Under the pieces are notes generated by a model, which saw nothing but the letters and a program-made list of their open reading frames with translations, ran no database searches and was not told the origin of the DNA. A stretch of 64,000 nucleotides of DNA from Rhodococcus sp. HNM0563 (GTDB taxonomy: Bacteria; Actinomycetota; Actinomycetes; Mycobacteriales; Mycobacteriaceae): positions 1 through 64,000 of the forward strand of contig NZ_JAASAF010000011.1 in assembly GCF_012726195.1 (NCBI RefSeq), written 5' to 3'. Positions 35,757 to 44,757 of the stretch are shown here, piece by piece; position 1 is the first letter of the stretch; every line of letters begins with the position of its first letter. A program made the translations under genes and the position numbers.

Positions 35757-36911
35757 TCAGGAGCCCAAACTCTGCAGACGTTGCAGCGTTCGCGGACGCA
35801 TCAACCACTCCTCGAACTCCAACGCAGAGTCATCCCGCTCCCACACCTGCAGCCACTGCCGCCACACCCGATACGAGCACCGCAGCGACGGCGGCAGCGT
35901 CTTCTGCGACAGCGCGTACCGCACCCCGTCATCACGGCCCTGCGCCGGCCGCACCACCATCGGCCGACCCTTCACAGACCAGTCCGGAGCCTGTCCGGAC
36001 TCAAGGAAACCAAGGTCCGCGAGCAACCCGTCATCCCACCCACCGACACTGCGCCGACCCTCCAACTGCATCTGCACATCCGGGGTGACCTCCCACAGCA
36101 CCTGCGCGATATGACCGGCCTCGATCGACATCTTGTAGCCCCGCAGCACCTGCAGCATCCGCCACCGCTCCTTGTGCGTGATCTCCATTTCCACGGCCAC
36201 AATCCGCCCACCGACAATCGCCGTGAAGTCCGGCCAATGCAGCTCCCCCGCCATCCCCACCGGCACCCCGAACCACCGCGCCCGGCCCTTCCCGTCAACC
36301 GTCGGCGACACCGTCACACCGGACTCGTCCGCCGCAGAAGAACCCGCCACCGCCACACCCACGAACCGCGCGAACGCCTCCGCCGCCTGCCCACTGTCAT
36401 TCGCGCGTTCCACCGCCCGCATCTGCCGCTCGGACACCACCCGCACCCCACGGGCACGCATCCGCAGCGCCGCCTCCGCCACCAACAACCGGTGCAGCAT
36501 CCGCTCCTCCGACGGCACCAACGCCCGCAGCTCCGGGAACCCCGGGGCCGCCGCGGCCGCCATCCCCGCCGCCGTCGGATACAACACCGTCCCCGCCCAC
36601 CGAAGGTTGTCGGACCGCTCCAACAGCCCTGCCTCCCGCATGTACTGCACCCGCTTGCGCGCCGTCTCCCACACCCCGCCATAGAAGTGTTCGGCGGCGT
36701 GCCGAAGCGTGATCGCACCGAACGCGCCGGCGAACTCCAACAACTGCTCATCCCCCGGCGTCCGACGCCACCCGTGCCGCCGCACCGTCCCCGACGACAT
36801 CCCCTGATTCCCCCGCCGAGCCGCCGCCGCCCGCCGCTTCCGCGTCATCGGAACCCGGTATCCCGCCCCCGAACCAGACGCCTTCTCCACGTACTCCGGC
36901 ACCGACACCAC
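35757..36911 (-). CDS. Replication-relaxation family protein
   Basis: 384 residues. An N-terminal winged helix (ITLRHAAEHFYGGVWETARK; VQYMREAGLLERSDN; YPTAAGM) is followed by a PD-(D/E)xK-like core with ELHWPDFTAIVGGRIVAVEM, EITHKERWRMLQVLRGY. This is the pattern of the replication-relaxation family, implicated in plasmid DNA relaxation/replication in actinobacteria and Gram-positives. With no classical relaxase seen in this window, it is a candidate for a transfer- or replication-initiating DNA-binding protein, though that is speculation. ATG 36911; an alternative start is at the MTRKRR internal Met. Confidence 0.65.
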   Translation of the reverse strand: MVSVPEYVEKASGSGAGYRVPMTRKRRAAAARRGNQGMSSGTVRRHGWRRTPGDEQLLEFAGAFGAITLRHAAEHFYGGVWETARKRVQYMREAGLLERSDNLRWAGTVLYPTAAGMAAAAAPGFPELRALVPSEERMLHRLLVAEAALRMRARGVRVVSERQMRAVERANDSGQAAEAFARFVGVAVAGSSAADESGVTVSPTVDGKGRARWFGVPVGMAGELHWPDFTAIVGGRIVAVEMEITHKERWRMLQVLRGYKMSIEAGHIAQVLWEVTPDVQMQLEGRRSVGGWDDGLLADLGFLESGQAPDWSVKGRPMVVRPAQGRDDGVRYALSQKTLPPSLRCSYRVWRQWLQVWERDDSALEFEEWLMRPRTLQRLQSLGS

Positions 36912-38540
36912 TCCTCACATCACGTCCAACGCGCCAGCCCCAGACCCCGCAGCCACACCAGCCACAAGGCCCCCACCAACGCGCCCCCCACCCGGGGGCT
37001 TACCGCGCACACCCCATCACCCGCCTTCTCCACCTGAAACACTTGCGAAAAGCCCCCACTCAACCCCCGCCGACCACCACCACTCACCTCCACCCGGGGG
37101 TGTCGCGGGTTCCACTGGTCTCGTGCCTCGCCGGTGGAACCCTGCTGCCCCTTGTGGGTGTCGGTGCCCGCGCGGTGCGTGGGGGTCACCCCTTTTGGGC
37201 GGCCTTGGTGTGAACCCTGGGTTCCTCGCTCGCTCGGAACGCTGCGTGGTTCACGGGCCGCCCGGGGTGAGGACCCCCTCGCACCGCGTGGGTTTGTGGT
37301 GGTCGCCTCCGGGTGGGTGGTGTCGGCGTGACGCGGGGTTGCCTGTCGGGTCAGCCGGTGGCTGCCCCTGAGGTCAACCCGTGTGCTGGCGCAGGTGGGG
37401 TGGTGACCGTTCGGGGTCGCGCCGGAGGCGCTGCCGGGTACAGCCGACGGTCGGTCTGCCGGGTTGGTGGTCTGTGCTGGGTTGCGGGTGACCGCCTGCC
37501 GGCGGTGGGCCTCCGGCCCGATCGTGCGCACCTCACCTCGGGGCGCCGTACCCGGCTCGGTCGGACCGCGGTGATGGCGCAGGTTTCCCCTCTGGGCTGC
37601 CCTCGGTGGGTGACTGCCGGTGTGCGGGCTGCCCGCCGGGTGACCTCGGGCCGACCGACAGGTCGACCCGCCGCCCCGACCACGCTTGGCCGCACGCTTC
37701 CGTTCGAGGGCCGCCCCAAGGGGTCACCCCGAACCCGACCAGCAACGAGACCGCCGGCCAACCCGGGTCTGAGCGGAGCGAACCCCCACGGGCTTCCCCT
37801 ACCGGCCGGCACCACCAGTGAGCCGCCCATGCAGCCGGACACCACACCCCGCCGACGCGAAGGCCACCCCACCCCGCCCGGCACACGAGGATGCGCCGCT
37901 GAAATCAGGAACCCGACCCCGCCGGAATCGCGCCCTGCAGCGACCACCGCCCGGCGACAGACCTCCACCCCGACCACTGGCCGCCGAGCCGACCTCCAGC
38001 ACTCCCAAGCGAACCCACGGTCAACCCCAAACCTGCCCACACCCCAAACGGCAGCAGACCGCCGATCGCGCCGGAGGCGCCCCGCAGGCCACCCCTGCCC
38101 AACCCAGCCAGGCACACGTGGATGTGCCGCTGAAATCAGGAACCTGACCACGCCGGAATCGCGCCCTGCAGCGACCACCGCCCAGGCGAGAGTCCGGCGA
38201 CCCGAGCGGCACCAGTGGCGCGCCGCCCCGAGAACGAACCACCCAACGACCAACCGCGAAGGTCAACCCCGGCCCCCCCTGCCGGGCGGCCGGGAGCCTG
38301 GGGAGCCGGCGCCCTCAACCCAGCCCACGGGCTGGGTTGCCCGGCCACCCTCCGGGTGACCGGGACGGGCACCGGCACCCCAGGACGAACACCAACCACG
38401 GCGACCACCTCCCACCCAGGGGCACCCGCACACCCCGCCACCACCCGTCAGGCGGCCACCCCACCCACCACACGTGGCTGGGTTTTGGGCGCGCGGTGCG
38501 GGCGTGGGCGGTGGGGTGTGTGGTTCGGGCACCCGGGCGG
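36912..38540. other. 1.6-kb non-coding region with alternating strand composition
   Basis: Long overlapping frames exist on both strands but all have the Arg/Pro/Gly composition of GC-rich non-coding DNA. The plus strand switches from C-rich (36912–37100) to G/T-rich (37100–37560) to C/A-rich (37620–38470) and back to G-rich (38475–38540). It contains a 73-bp direct repeat, a 10-bp hairpin (AACCCAGCCC at 38317–38326 with GGGCTGGGTT at 38329–38338), and GTTCC/GGAAC flanking TCGCTCGCTC (37221–37240). A replication, transfer or single-strand origin is possible. Confidence 0.5.
37880..38183 (+). repeat. 73-bp direct repeat, 231 bp apart
   Basis: The copies at 37880–37952 and 38111–38183 match at all but about four positions. 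Both include GCCGCTGAAATCAGGAACC and CGCCGGAATCGCGCCCTGCA. They lie in the C/A-rich part of the non-coding region, so they are likely structural or binding sites rather than gene pieces. Confidence 0.75.
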
Positions 38541-38542
38541 TG

Positions 38543-38570
38543 TGTCTATGTATTGTGGACGTAGACATAG
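38543..38570. promoter_or_regulatory. Overlapping inverted repeats before the HTH gene
   Basis: TGTCTA (38543–38548) with TAGACA (38562–38567) and, overlapping, CTATGT (38546–38551) with ACATAG (38565–38570) give two nested inverted repeats 30–57 bp before the GTG of the HTH gene. The sequence is AT-rich against its surroundings; a promoter/operator for that gene is likely. Confidence 0.6.
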
Positions 38571-38599
38571 TTTCGGGAGTCGAGAAGGCGGTGCTGTCC

Positions 38600-39187
38600 G
38601 TGAATGCGGTGGTCACAGACTCGGTGCGGGAGCAGGCTGCAGCCTTGGATGCGTTGCGTAGCGCTCATGCCCGCGAGAGCGACGAGCGTGGCCGGCTCGC
38701 GATGGCCACCGCGGTGACCGGTGCCGCGTTGGTGCGCGCCCGGGAGATGGACATCCCGTGGCGTCAGTGCCAGGAGGCTCTCGGCGGGATCAACCGGGCC
38801 GCTGCGAACGTGCGGTGGAAGAACGCGCGGGAGCGAGCCGCCACCGGGGTGGATTGGGACTCCTCCCCCGATGTGCTGTCCGAGTTTGCGGACCGCTGGG
38901 GCGGCGATCGTCCGCTGCGTGAGCTCCAGGCCCTCGAGGTCGCTGCGGAGTGCGGTGCCCGCCAGGCCGGCGAAGTGGAGCGAGCGGCGTGTGAGGCGGA
39001 GCCGGGCCGCCGGGACTACGAGATCGACGACCTCGTCGGTCGCACGGTCGAGGATGCGGTCGAGGCCGGGCGCCTGGCGCTGGTACGCGCGGCTCGCAGC
39101 GGTCCGGTCCCCACGCTTGAGGCATGGCGGATTGTGTCGGAAGCAGCTGCAGCGTTCCGCCCGCTGTGGCGGCACACCGACCGGTGA
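38600..39187 (+). CDS. HTH protein with AxxRW helix
   Basis: GTG 38600 (VNAVVTDSVREQAAALDALR; GTG 38591 is also possible; GAGAAGG lies just upstream) gives about 195 residues. A helix-turn-helix at about 45–75 reads REMDIPWRQCQEALGGINRA then AANVRW, the same plan as the protein at 29128. The C-terminal half is helical and acidic, with DRPLRELQALEVAAECGARQ. It probably represses its own promoter at 38543–38570. Its place beside the centromere-like region suggests a plasmid-maintenance regulator. Confidence 0.6.
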   Translation: MNAVVTDSVREQAAALDALRSAHARESDERGRLAMATAVTGAALVRAREMDIPWRQCQEALGGINRAAANVRWKNARERAATGVDWDSSPDVLSEFADRWGGDRPLRELQALEVAAECGARQAGEVERAACEAEPGRRDYEIDDLVGRTVEDAVEAGRLALVRAARSGPVPTLEAWRIVSEAAAAFRPLWRHTDR

Positions 39188-39460
39188 TCAGCCTTGCGGC
39201 GCGGTGACACGCCGACGGGCCGGTGGCGGGTTCGCCGGTGGTCACCGCGTGTTCCCCGTACGCTGAGATCGGTCACGCCGCCCTCCGTGGTGGTAGCGGA
39301 ATCCGATCGATCGAGGAATCCGACCGCTGTCCGCCCCCGCGGACGGTGGTCGCGGGGTTGTCGTCCACGTGCCTCTGGTGGTCGCCTGGACGCGAGCGTG
39401 ACGACGGGGCCGGCTCCTTTTCGAGGAGCCGGCCCCGAGGCGTTTCCGGACCCGACGCGG

Positions 39461-39520
39461 GTGTCTCCCTCCGCCGCCTCGTGTCTCCCCGGGAGACCGC
39501 TGTCCAGCCAGGTCGCAGGG
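39461..39520 (+). repeat. Centromere-like site 1
   Basis: Half-site GTGTCTCCC at 39461 is followed by the 15-bp palindrome GTCTCCCCGGGAGAC (39483–39497), CGCTGTCC (39498–39505) and GGTCGCAGG (39511–39519). The same layout occurs at 44758 and, in weaker form, at 39906 and 43733, around the parA operon. Likely binding sites for the ParB-like protein. Confidence 0.65.
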
Positions 39521-39597
39521 CATCGCCGGCGGTATGTCCCGTCGCCGGACTCTCGGGTCTGCAACAGGCGGTGAACCGGCTCGGTCCACTCGTGGCC

Positions 39598-39831
39598 ATG
39601 AGCACTCGAACAGGCACCAGCGACCTCGCCTTCGCGTTCGCGGCCGCACCGCTTCCGGCAGTTCTCGGGATCGGCGCGCTTGCGCTCCTCGGTCTCCTCG
39701 CGCTGGGTGTCGCGCTGCACCAGCCGCGGTACGCGAACCTCGGCGCTAGAAGCTGCCTCTGGCGCCCGCTGACGGGCTCCGCCGCAGTCCTCGCCGCCAC
39801 CGTGGCGGTCGCGTACTGGCTGTTCCCGTGA
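39598..39831 (+). CDS. Small two-helix membrane protein
   Basis: ATG 39598 gives 77 residues, MSTRTGTSDLAFAFAAAPLP, with helices at LPAVLGIGALALLGLLALGV and LTGSAAVLAATVAVAYWLFP. The frame extends upstream through the centromere-like site, which is unlikely to be translated. There is no clear ribosome binding site and no family match; it lies between sites 1 and 2. Confidence 0.45.
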   Translation: MSTRTGTSDLAFAFAAAPLPAVLGIGALALLGLLALGVALHQPRYANLGARSCLWRPLTGSAAVLAATVAVAYWLFP

Positions 39832-40330
39832 GAGCTTCCCGCTCCCGCCTGAGCGGAGGGCTCGACGAGGCTCACCTGCTCTCGCCGGACCCCGGTCGGC
39901 GAGGGGTGTCTCCTCGGCTCGGTCGTGTGGCCTCCGAGACCGCTGTTCGGCCCGCAGGCGGCCCGGAGGACGCGAAACGCGGCACGCCCTCTGAGCGCTC
40001 CGCTCCCCCTTTCTGGCACAGGAACCCCAGATTGGCTTTTTCGTCCGCGAGCGTGGCTCTCAGGCGGCAAAACGGGGGTCTCCCGTTCGCGTTCGGGACC
40101 CCAGATCTCCGATCGACCCGGAAACGCGTCAGCGAGCCGCTGACGCGTCGAGGACGCAAATCGGGCCCCGGGTCCGTCCGACGCCGTTTCGGGCGCCAGC
40201 GGGCCACGCAGGCATCCGCAGGCCCCATCCGGCGCAGCCCGCCAGCCGACCAATCGCGGCCAAGACGATTCGACGCCACCCGAGCCGCCCCGGTCGCCGA
40301 CCTCGGGTCCGACGAGTCGCCCGTCGCCCG
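39832..40330. other. Non-coding region with palindromes before the 9-bp array
   Basis: No supported gene in about 500 bp. It holds centromere-like site 2 (39906–39958), an imperfect hairpin at 40074–40102 (GGGGTC … GACCCC), and a perfect palindrome whose arms ACGCGTCAGCG (40124–40134) and CGCTGACGCGT (40138–40148) are separated by AGC. The 9-bp array begins at about 40331. Confidence 0.55.
39906..39958 (+). repeat. Centromere-like site 2 (diverged)
   Basis: GTGTCTCC at 39906, then GAGACCGCTGTTC at 39936–39948 and CCCGCAGG at 39951–39958. It aligns with site 1 over its length but the central palindrome has decayed (GTGGCCTCCGAGAC). Confidence 0.5.
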
Positions 40331-41900
40331 TGCCGCACGACTCCTCCGCGCCGCACGACTCCCCCGCGCCGCACGACTCCCCCGCGCCGCACGACTCCCC
40401 CGCTCCACACGACTCCCATGAGCCGTGCATCGCAGGGGAAACCCCAGCGCCGCACGAAACCAGGGTGACCCCTGGGATACACGCAACACGCCAGACACGC
40501 GATACACGCAATACCCGGGTAATACACGAAACACGCGACACCCAATGGGCACGAGACCGGCACGAATGCAGGGATACGCGCGAAACACGAGAACCGAGCG
40601 CCACACGTGGGCCACGCGCAAAACGCGAAACACGGGATACACATGAAACCCGCGCACTCCCCAAATTGCGCGAACTACCCGACACCCAAGACACACACGC
40701 CACACGCCAGAACCCGGTATCCCACGACACACGAGATACCCGCTCAACCCGAGTACGCCGGACCGCACTGGAAATGCGCGACACCCGCGATACCCGCCTA
40801 CACCTCCCCTCCCCCGCCCCACCCGGATCCCGCGAAACACGCGCCCCCCGGCATTGCCCGGACTCCCCCGAGACCCGGGACACCCGCTTCACCCGCGCAC
40901 GCCCGGACTCCCCAGCTCCGCTCGACTCCCGCGATACCCGACAACACCGGCTCTCACTGGAGACGCGCGAGACCCGCGATACCCGTCCGCACCCCCGCTC
41001 CCCCGCCCCACCCGACTCCCGCGATACCCCTGAAGCCCGCGACTCCCGCGAGTCACATGACTCCCCCACTCCCATGACCCCCGCGAGACCCCACCAACAC
41101 AAGACACCCGCGAAACCCCAAGTACCCGCGAACCCCATGTGGCACGCGATTCCCCCGATGCACGCGTTCCGTGCAATACCCGGGCAATAGGGGTACTGCG
41201 TGAAACACGAGAGTCACACGAAACCCCACGTCAACCGGTAAAAAGGGAACAACTGGAGACACGCTCAACCGGGACAACACGCGAAACGCACGACCAACGC
41301 GACACCCAAGAATCATGCGGAGCTTGGGAACAGTGGGACACCCACGTCACACGCGATACCGGTGCAGCCCAACACACACACGAATCGCCGGTCACCCGCT
41401 ATACCCTTCGAATACGCGATACCCGGAACCCACTGGTATAGCGGAATACCCGGCCAACACGTGCCACACCGGTCACCCAACGAACACACCTCACACGCGA
41501 TACCCGAACCTGACGGGAAGAGTGGGTAACACGAGACACCCGCGTTACCCGGAGAGGGCGTGCCACCCACGAATTGCGGGTCACACGTGACCCCCGCAGT
41601 ACCCGACTGATCCATGCCACACCGGTTATCCACGGAACCCTTGTCACCCGCGAAACCGGGGAAGCGAGGGCGACACGCGAGACACGAGATACACGTGGCA
41701 TACCCGATACCAGTGGTATGCGTGATACCCGTGACCAGCATGGAACCAGAGAAATGGGGGAGACACTCTAAACACGCGCATCACTAGAAACCGGGTGGAC
41801 ACACGAGACACGCTGTCCACGCGTTACCCTTCAACCACGCGAACCTCTCCAATCACGGGAGTCACGCGCTACCACCGGACCCTGTGACACACGCGGATCG
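40331..41900 (+). repeat. About 1.57-kb array of degenerate 9-bp units in strict register
   Basis: Unit consensus GAYACMCGC. It opens with 18-bp perfect repeats (two units each; GACTCCCCC at 40357, 40375 and 40393). Matching units fall at multiples of 9 from one another: 40501, 40681, 40735, 40780, 40789, 40933, 41023, 41041; then, after a one-base slip at about 41070–41085, 41103, 41301, 41355, 41418, 41499, 41706, 41724, 41805, 41886. About 170 units. In the second half the register passes through stop codons in the frame that would read it as (D/E)TR triplets, so it is DNA structure rather than a protein repeat. It ends about 120 bp before parA, so a partition centromere or origin-like binding array is the leading idea. 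Confidence 0.85.
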
Positions 41901-42019
41901 CGTGGAGAACCCGCCACCTACGGTTCTCGCACCACATCAACCACCAGAACACGAGGAGCTGCCGTGCAGCCTACGAATCTCGTCGCCCCCTCGCGTCGAC
42001 ACAGCGGGGGAGGGGTCCG

Positions 42020-43174
42020 ATGAGCCTGACCCCTGCGGAACTCAACGCCGCACTCGACAAGTCCTGCTCGATGACCTCTCAGAAGGGTGGAGTCGCCAAG
42101 ACCACCACCACCGCCCAGTACGCGAAGTTCCTCGCGAACGTCGGTGTGAAGGTCCTGATCGTCGACGCCGATACCAACCGCAGCATGACGGTCCTTACCG
42201 GCACCGGGCCGACTGTCGAGGACCCCGTCTCGATCGCCGACCTGATCAAGTACCCGACCGAGCCCAGCATCGTCGCTCGCGCTGCGCACCTGGCTACCGA
42301 ACCGTGGCAGCCCGACACAACCCGGCCCTGGAAGCTCGGGGGAGCGCTCGTACCCGGAGGATCGGTTCATGTTGTGCCCTCACCGGGCGCAGCGCTGCAG
42401 GAGATCGCGGACGAGAAGCCCGCAGCCGCGCACTTGCGATTGTGGAAGGGGTTGCACGAGTCCGGACTGTCCTCGGACTACGACGTCGTGTTGATCGACT
42501 GCCCACCCTCGGTGGGGTCGACCACGGAACTCGCGATTCTCGCCTCCGGATGGGCCATCTTCCCGGCCCACCCGGAACTGCTCGGCACGGTCGGGTTCGC
42601 TGACGGCGTCCGAGCGGTCCAGCACTTCGCGGAGGCCTGGCGTCATCCGCTCGCAGTGGCAGGCGTCGTGGTCACCAAGGTCAACCGCACCACCGAGCAC
42701 CGCATCGGAGTCGAAGGCACGGTCCAGTTCGTGAATGGGACCTGGCCTGACTCCGGCTTCGACGCCGACGATCCGCGGGACGCGTTCGCATCCGGGGTGT
42801 GGGCGCCGGCTATCAACGAAGCCGCGTTCGTCGCTGCTGCCAACGGTCGTGGCGAGTCTGTCGCCGACGCTCTGCCCTCGATGTTCACTGCAGCGGGGGA
42901 GCCGAAGATCAATACCGACTCGCAGTTGCGCCTGGTGTCCGCTTACATGCGGCACGCACTCAACCTTCTCGCGCTGCTCGCCCCGGAGCGGTACGAGGAC
43001 ACCATCGAGAAGCTCCAGAACGAACAGCTTCCTCAGGTGATGCGTGAGGTCCTGTTCGAGAGCCCGCTCAAGTTCACCGTCGAACCCGACGAAGACGACC
43101 ATGTGCCGGCCGCAGACGCCGGTGGAGATGAAGGTGCGGCGGTTGCCGTGGCCGTTGCAGAAGGAGTTCAGTAA
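42020..43174 (+). CDS. parA: ParA-like partition ATPase
   Basis: 384 residues. The deviant Walker A is SQKGGVAKTTTT (about 20–31; Ala replaces the usual Gly before Lys), A' VLIVDADTN (about 45–53) and Walker B VVLIDCPPSVG (about 157–167). These mark the ParA/Soj family, which moves plasmids by dynamic DNA binding. The C-terminal 25 residues are acidic. GGGGGAGGGG precedes ATG 42020. The stop overlaps the next ATG as TAATG. It sits between the 9-bp array and the centromere-like hairpin at 43711, as in partition cassettes. Confidence 0.85.
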   Translation: MSLTPAELNAALDKSCSMTSQKGGVAKTTTTAQYAKFLANVGVKVLIVDADTNRSMTVLTGTGPTVEDPVSIADLIKYPTEPSIVARAAHLATEPWQPDTTRPWKLGGALVPGGSVHVVPSPGAALQEIADEKPAAAHLRLWKGLHESGLSSDYDVVLIDCPPSVGSTTELAILASGWAIFPAHPELLGTVGFADGVRAVQHFAEAWRHPLAVAGVVVTKVNRTTEHRIGVEGTVQFVNGTWPDSGFDADDPRDAFASGVWAPAINEAAFVAAANGRGESVADALPSMFTAAGEPKINTDSQLRLVSAYMRHALNLLALLAPERYEDTIEKLQNEQLPQVMREVLFESPLKFTVEPDEDDHVPAADAGGDEGAAVAVAVAEGVQ

Positions 43175-43692
43175 TGGCGAAGATGACGTCAGGTCGACCC
43201 GATCGCTTCGGCGGCGGCACTCCGCCTCCGGCGTTCGTTGGCGCAACGGCACCTGCAGCAACGGCACCTGCAGCTGTCGAGCCCTCGCTCACTGCCGTCC
43301 CGGAGACGACGCCGGTGGCCGAGACTCCCGCACCCGCGCCGTCGGAGGTCGAGGAAGCTCCGGAACCGAAGGCCGCTCCGGAACCGACGAAGAAAAAGAG
43401 CACCACGTCGCGTAGCAAGCGGGTCGTCGAATCCACCAACAGCGAGGTCCGTCGCAAGTACGTCGAGTGGGACCAGTCGATCGAGGACGAGTTCCAGGAC
43501 GGCTGCGACGACTGGTACGGCGACCGCGACCGCCGTGAGCGCAAGCGTCGCCTTGGCCGCCGCCCGTCGGACAACGCCATGGTCATCGCGTTGATGCGCC
43601 TCGGTCTCGAGACGATCGCCAAGGACCCGAAGGCCAACGATCGGCTCGAAGATCTGCTGCCGGTCGACGCACGGCGCCGCCGAAAGTCCTGA
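43174..43692 (+). CDS. Small ParB-like partner of ParA
   Basis: 172 residues. The first 70 are Pro/Ala/Glu-rich and disordered; the rest is charged, with EVRRKYVEWDQSIEDEFQDG and a C-terminal section RRPSDNAMVIALMRLGLETI followed by a basic end (DARRRRKS). The last part resembles a ribbon-helix-helix dimer segment as in small centromere-binding proteins (ParG/omega type) that bind short tandem repeats. Overlap with parA implies coupled translation. Binding to the 9-bp array or the GTCTCCC sites is inferred. Confidence 0.6.
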   Translation: MAKMTSGRPDRFGGGTPPPAFVGATAPAATAPAAVEPSLTAVPETTPVAETPAPAPSEVEEAPEPKAAPEPTKKKSTTSRSKRVVESTNSEVRRKYVEWDQSIEDEFQDGCDDWYGDRDRRERKRRLGRRPSDNAMVIALMRLGLETIAKDPKANDRLEDLLPVDARRRRKS

Positions 43693-43710
43693 TCCCCCTA
43701 TATATAGAGC

Positions 43711-43757
43711 GCGGTATCCCCGGGACGACCACGTGTCTCCCGGGGATACCGCTGTCC
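43711..43757. repeat. Centromere-like site 3 / hairpin after parB
   Basis: GCGGTATCCCCGGGA (43711–43725) and TCCCGGGGATACCGC (43738–43752) are perfect complements. The right arm continues GATACCGCTGTCC, as in sites 1 and 2, and includes GGATACCGC, which resembles the 9-bp array unit. It lies 19 bp after the parB stop and follows CTATATATAG (43699–43708). It may serve as terminator and binding site together. Confidence 0.65.
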
Positions 43758-43863
43758 GGGTAGGGGAGTGGTGCCCTACCACCCATACCTATCTCTGCAT
43801 CGAGCTCTGCATTGAGCGAGGCCTATCTCTATAGGGCGCTGAAGGCGGGAGCGGTTGATTCCT

Positions 43864-44619
43864 CTAGTTGAGGTCACGCATCGGATCTGCGCAGGTCACA
43901 GCGCCGTCGAAGGTAATCCACGTGACGCGATCGAGCTCACCCGAGCCTGCGAGCAACGGTGTCGCCAAGGCATACCCGTTGAAACGGATCGATCGACGGT
44001 CGGGACTGACGATCACATTCGGCCCCCGGCCCCCCATGGCCCAGGAGGCGTGAGCCTTCCATCCAGTCCCCGTTTCATCTACCCACCCGAGGAGCACGGA
44101 TGGACTGTAGGGCGGTCGATTGCTTCGCGGTTTCGGCACTTCATACTCGGCCTGCAAACCGACGTTGAGCGACTCGAAGACACCATCTTCGTTGGCGGAG
44201 TAGCCCCAACCCGTCCCGCTTATAGGCGGCGGATCTCCAACGGTCTCGCAGTGCGCGCTGGTCGGCGCCACAACGCCTTGCCAGCCACCAGCTACTTGTA
44301 CGTGCGCTCCCACCGTTTCCATGAACTCCGCCGGTGGCATCGGTAAGGCGGCAGGTTCGTCGATCGTGCCCCCGAACCTGACCTGCGGCTTCTCATGTGG
44401 AACGGCTGCGGGCGTAGGAGAGGGAATGGTCGAAGTCTGGGTGGCCGTGCTGCTGGTGGGCGGGGAGGCTACTGGTGCGGTGGTGGATGCCCAGCTCGGT
44501 GTGGCGACGGTGGATGGAGCCGACGGCGCATCGGCGGTTTCCTCCGGGGACACCGAAACCTCTGGTCCGCACGCCGCGGCCATCACCGTCAGAGCTGCCA
44601 GAGCCAGCATCCGTCGCAT
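43864..44619 (-). CDS. Secreted lipoprotein
   Basis: ATG 44619 gives a clean signal MRRMLALAALTVMAAAC (lipobox MAAAC); ATG 44661 would add an Arg-rich leader. A Thr/Ser/Pro linker of about 60 residues precedes a domain of about 175 residues with PPAEFMETVGAHVQVAGGWQ, GVFESLNVGLQAEYEVPK and GWKAHASWAMGGRGPNVIVS, which looks beta-rich. No family recognised. It converges on the partition operon. Confidence 0.65.
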   Translation of the reverse strand: MRRMLALAALTVMAAACGPEVSVSPEETADAPSAPSTVATPSWASTTAPVASPPTSSTATQTSTIPSPTPAAVPHEKPQVRFGGTIDEPAALPMPPAEFMETVGAHVQVAGGWQGVVAPTSAHCETVGDPPPISGTGWGYSANEDGVFESLNVGLQAEYEVPKPRSNRPPYSPSVLLGWVDETGTGWKAHASWAMGGRGPNVIVSPDRRSIRFNGYALATPLLAGSGELDRVTWITFDGAVTCADPMRDLN

Positions 44620-44757
44620 CGCACAGTCCAATCGGAGGTGGGGAAGGAGTCTCATTCTCACCCGGCACAGTCACCGGGGCGGTTTCTACGCTGGGTGAGA
44701 GTCGGAGCATTCGCATCGTTGGTGGAGCCGAGAGGACGCGGCCTTACGAATCTCCCC

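Noticed and set aside
37207-37260. Linear-plasmid telomere
   Set aside because: GTTCC … GGAAC around TCGCTCGCTC recalls terminal palindromes of actinomycete linear plasmids, but it is internal and no series of end palindromes is present.
36920-38440. Frames of 200–350 codons on both strands in the Pro/Arg/Gly-rich region
   Set aside because: All overlap, none has gene-like residue pattern or ribosome binding site, and composition flips by strand. Treated as non-coding.
39273-41190. Long open frames over the 9-bp array (for example 621 codons on the minus strand; 286 codons on the plus strand at 40330)
   Set aside because: Strict period-9 DNA gives repeating tripeptides (DTR, RVS) in several frames on both strands at once; the register continues through stop codons in the downstream half and across a one-base slip. 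There is no ribosome binding site. Not called as genes.
40331-41900. CRISPR array
   Set aside because: Units are 9 bp, contiguous and degenerate, with no spacers of constant length and no cas genes.
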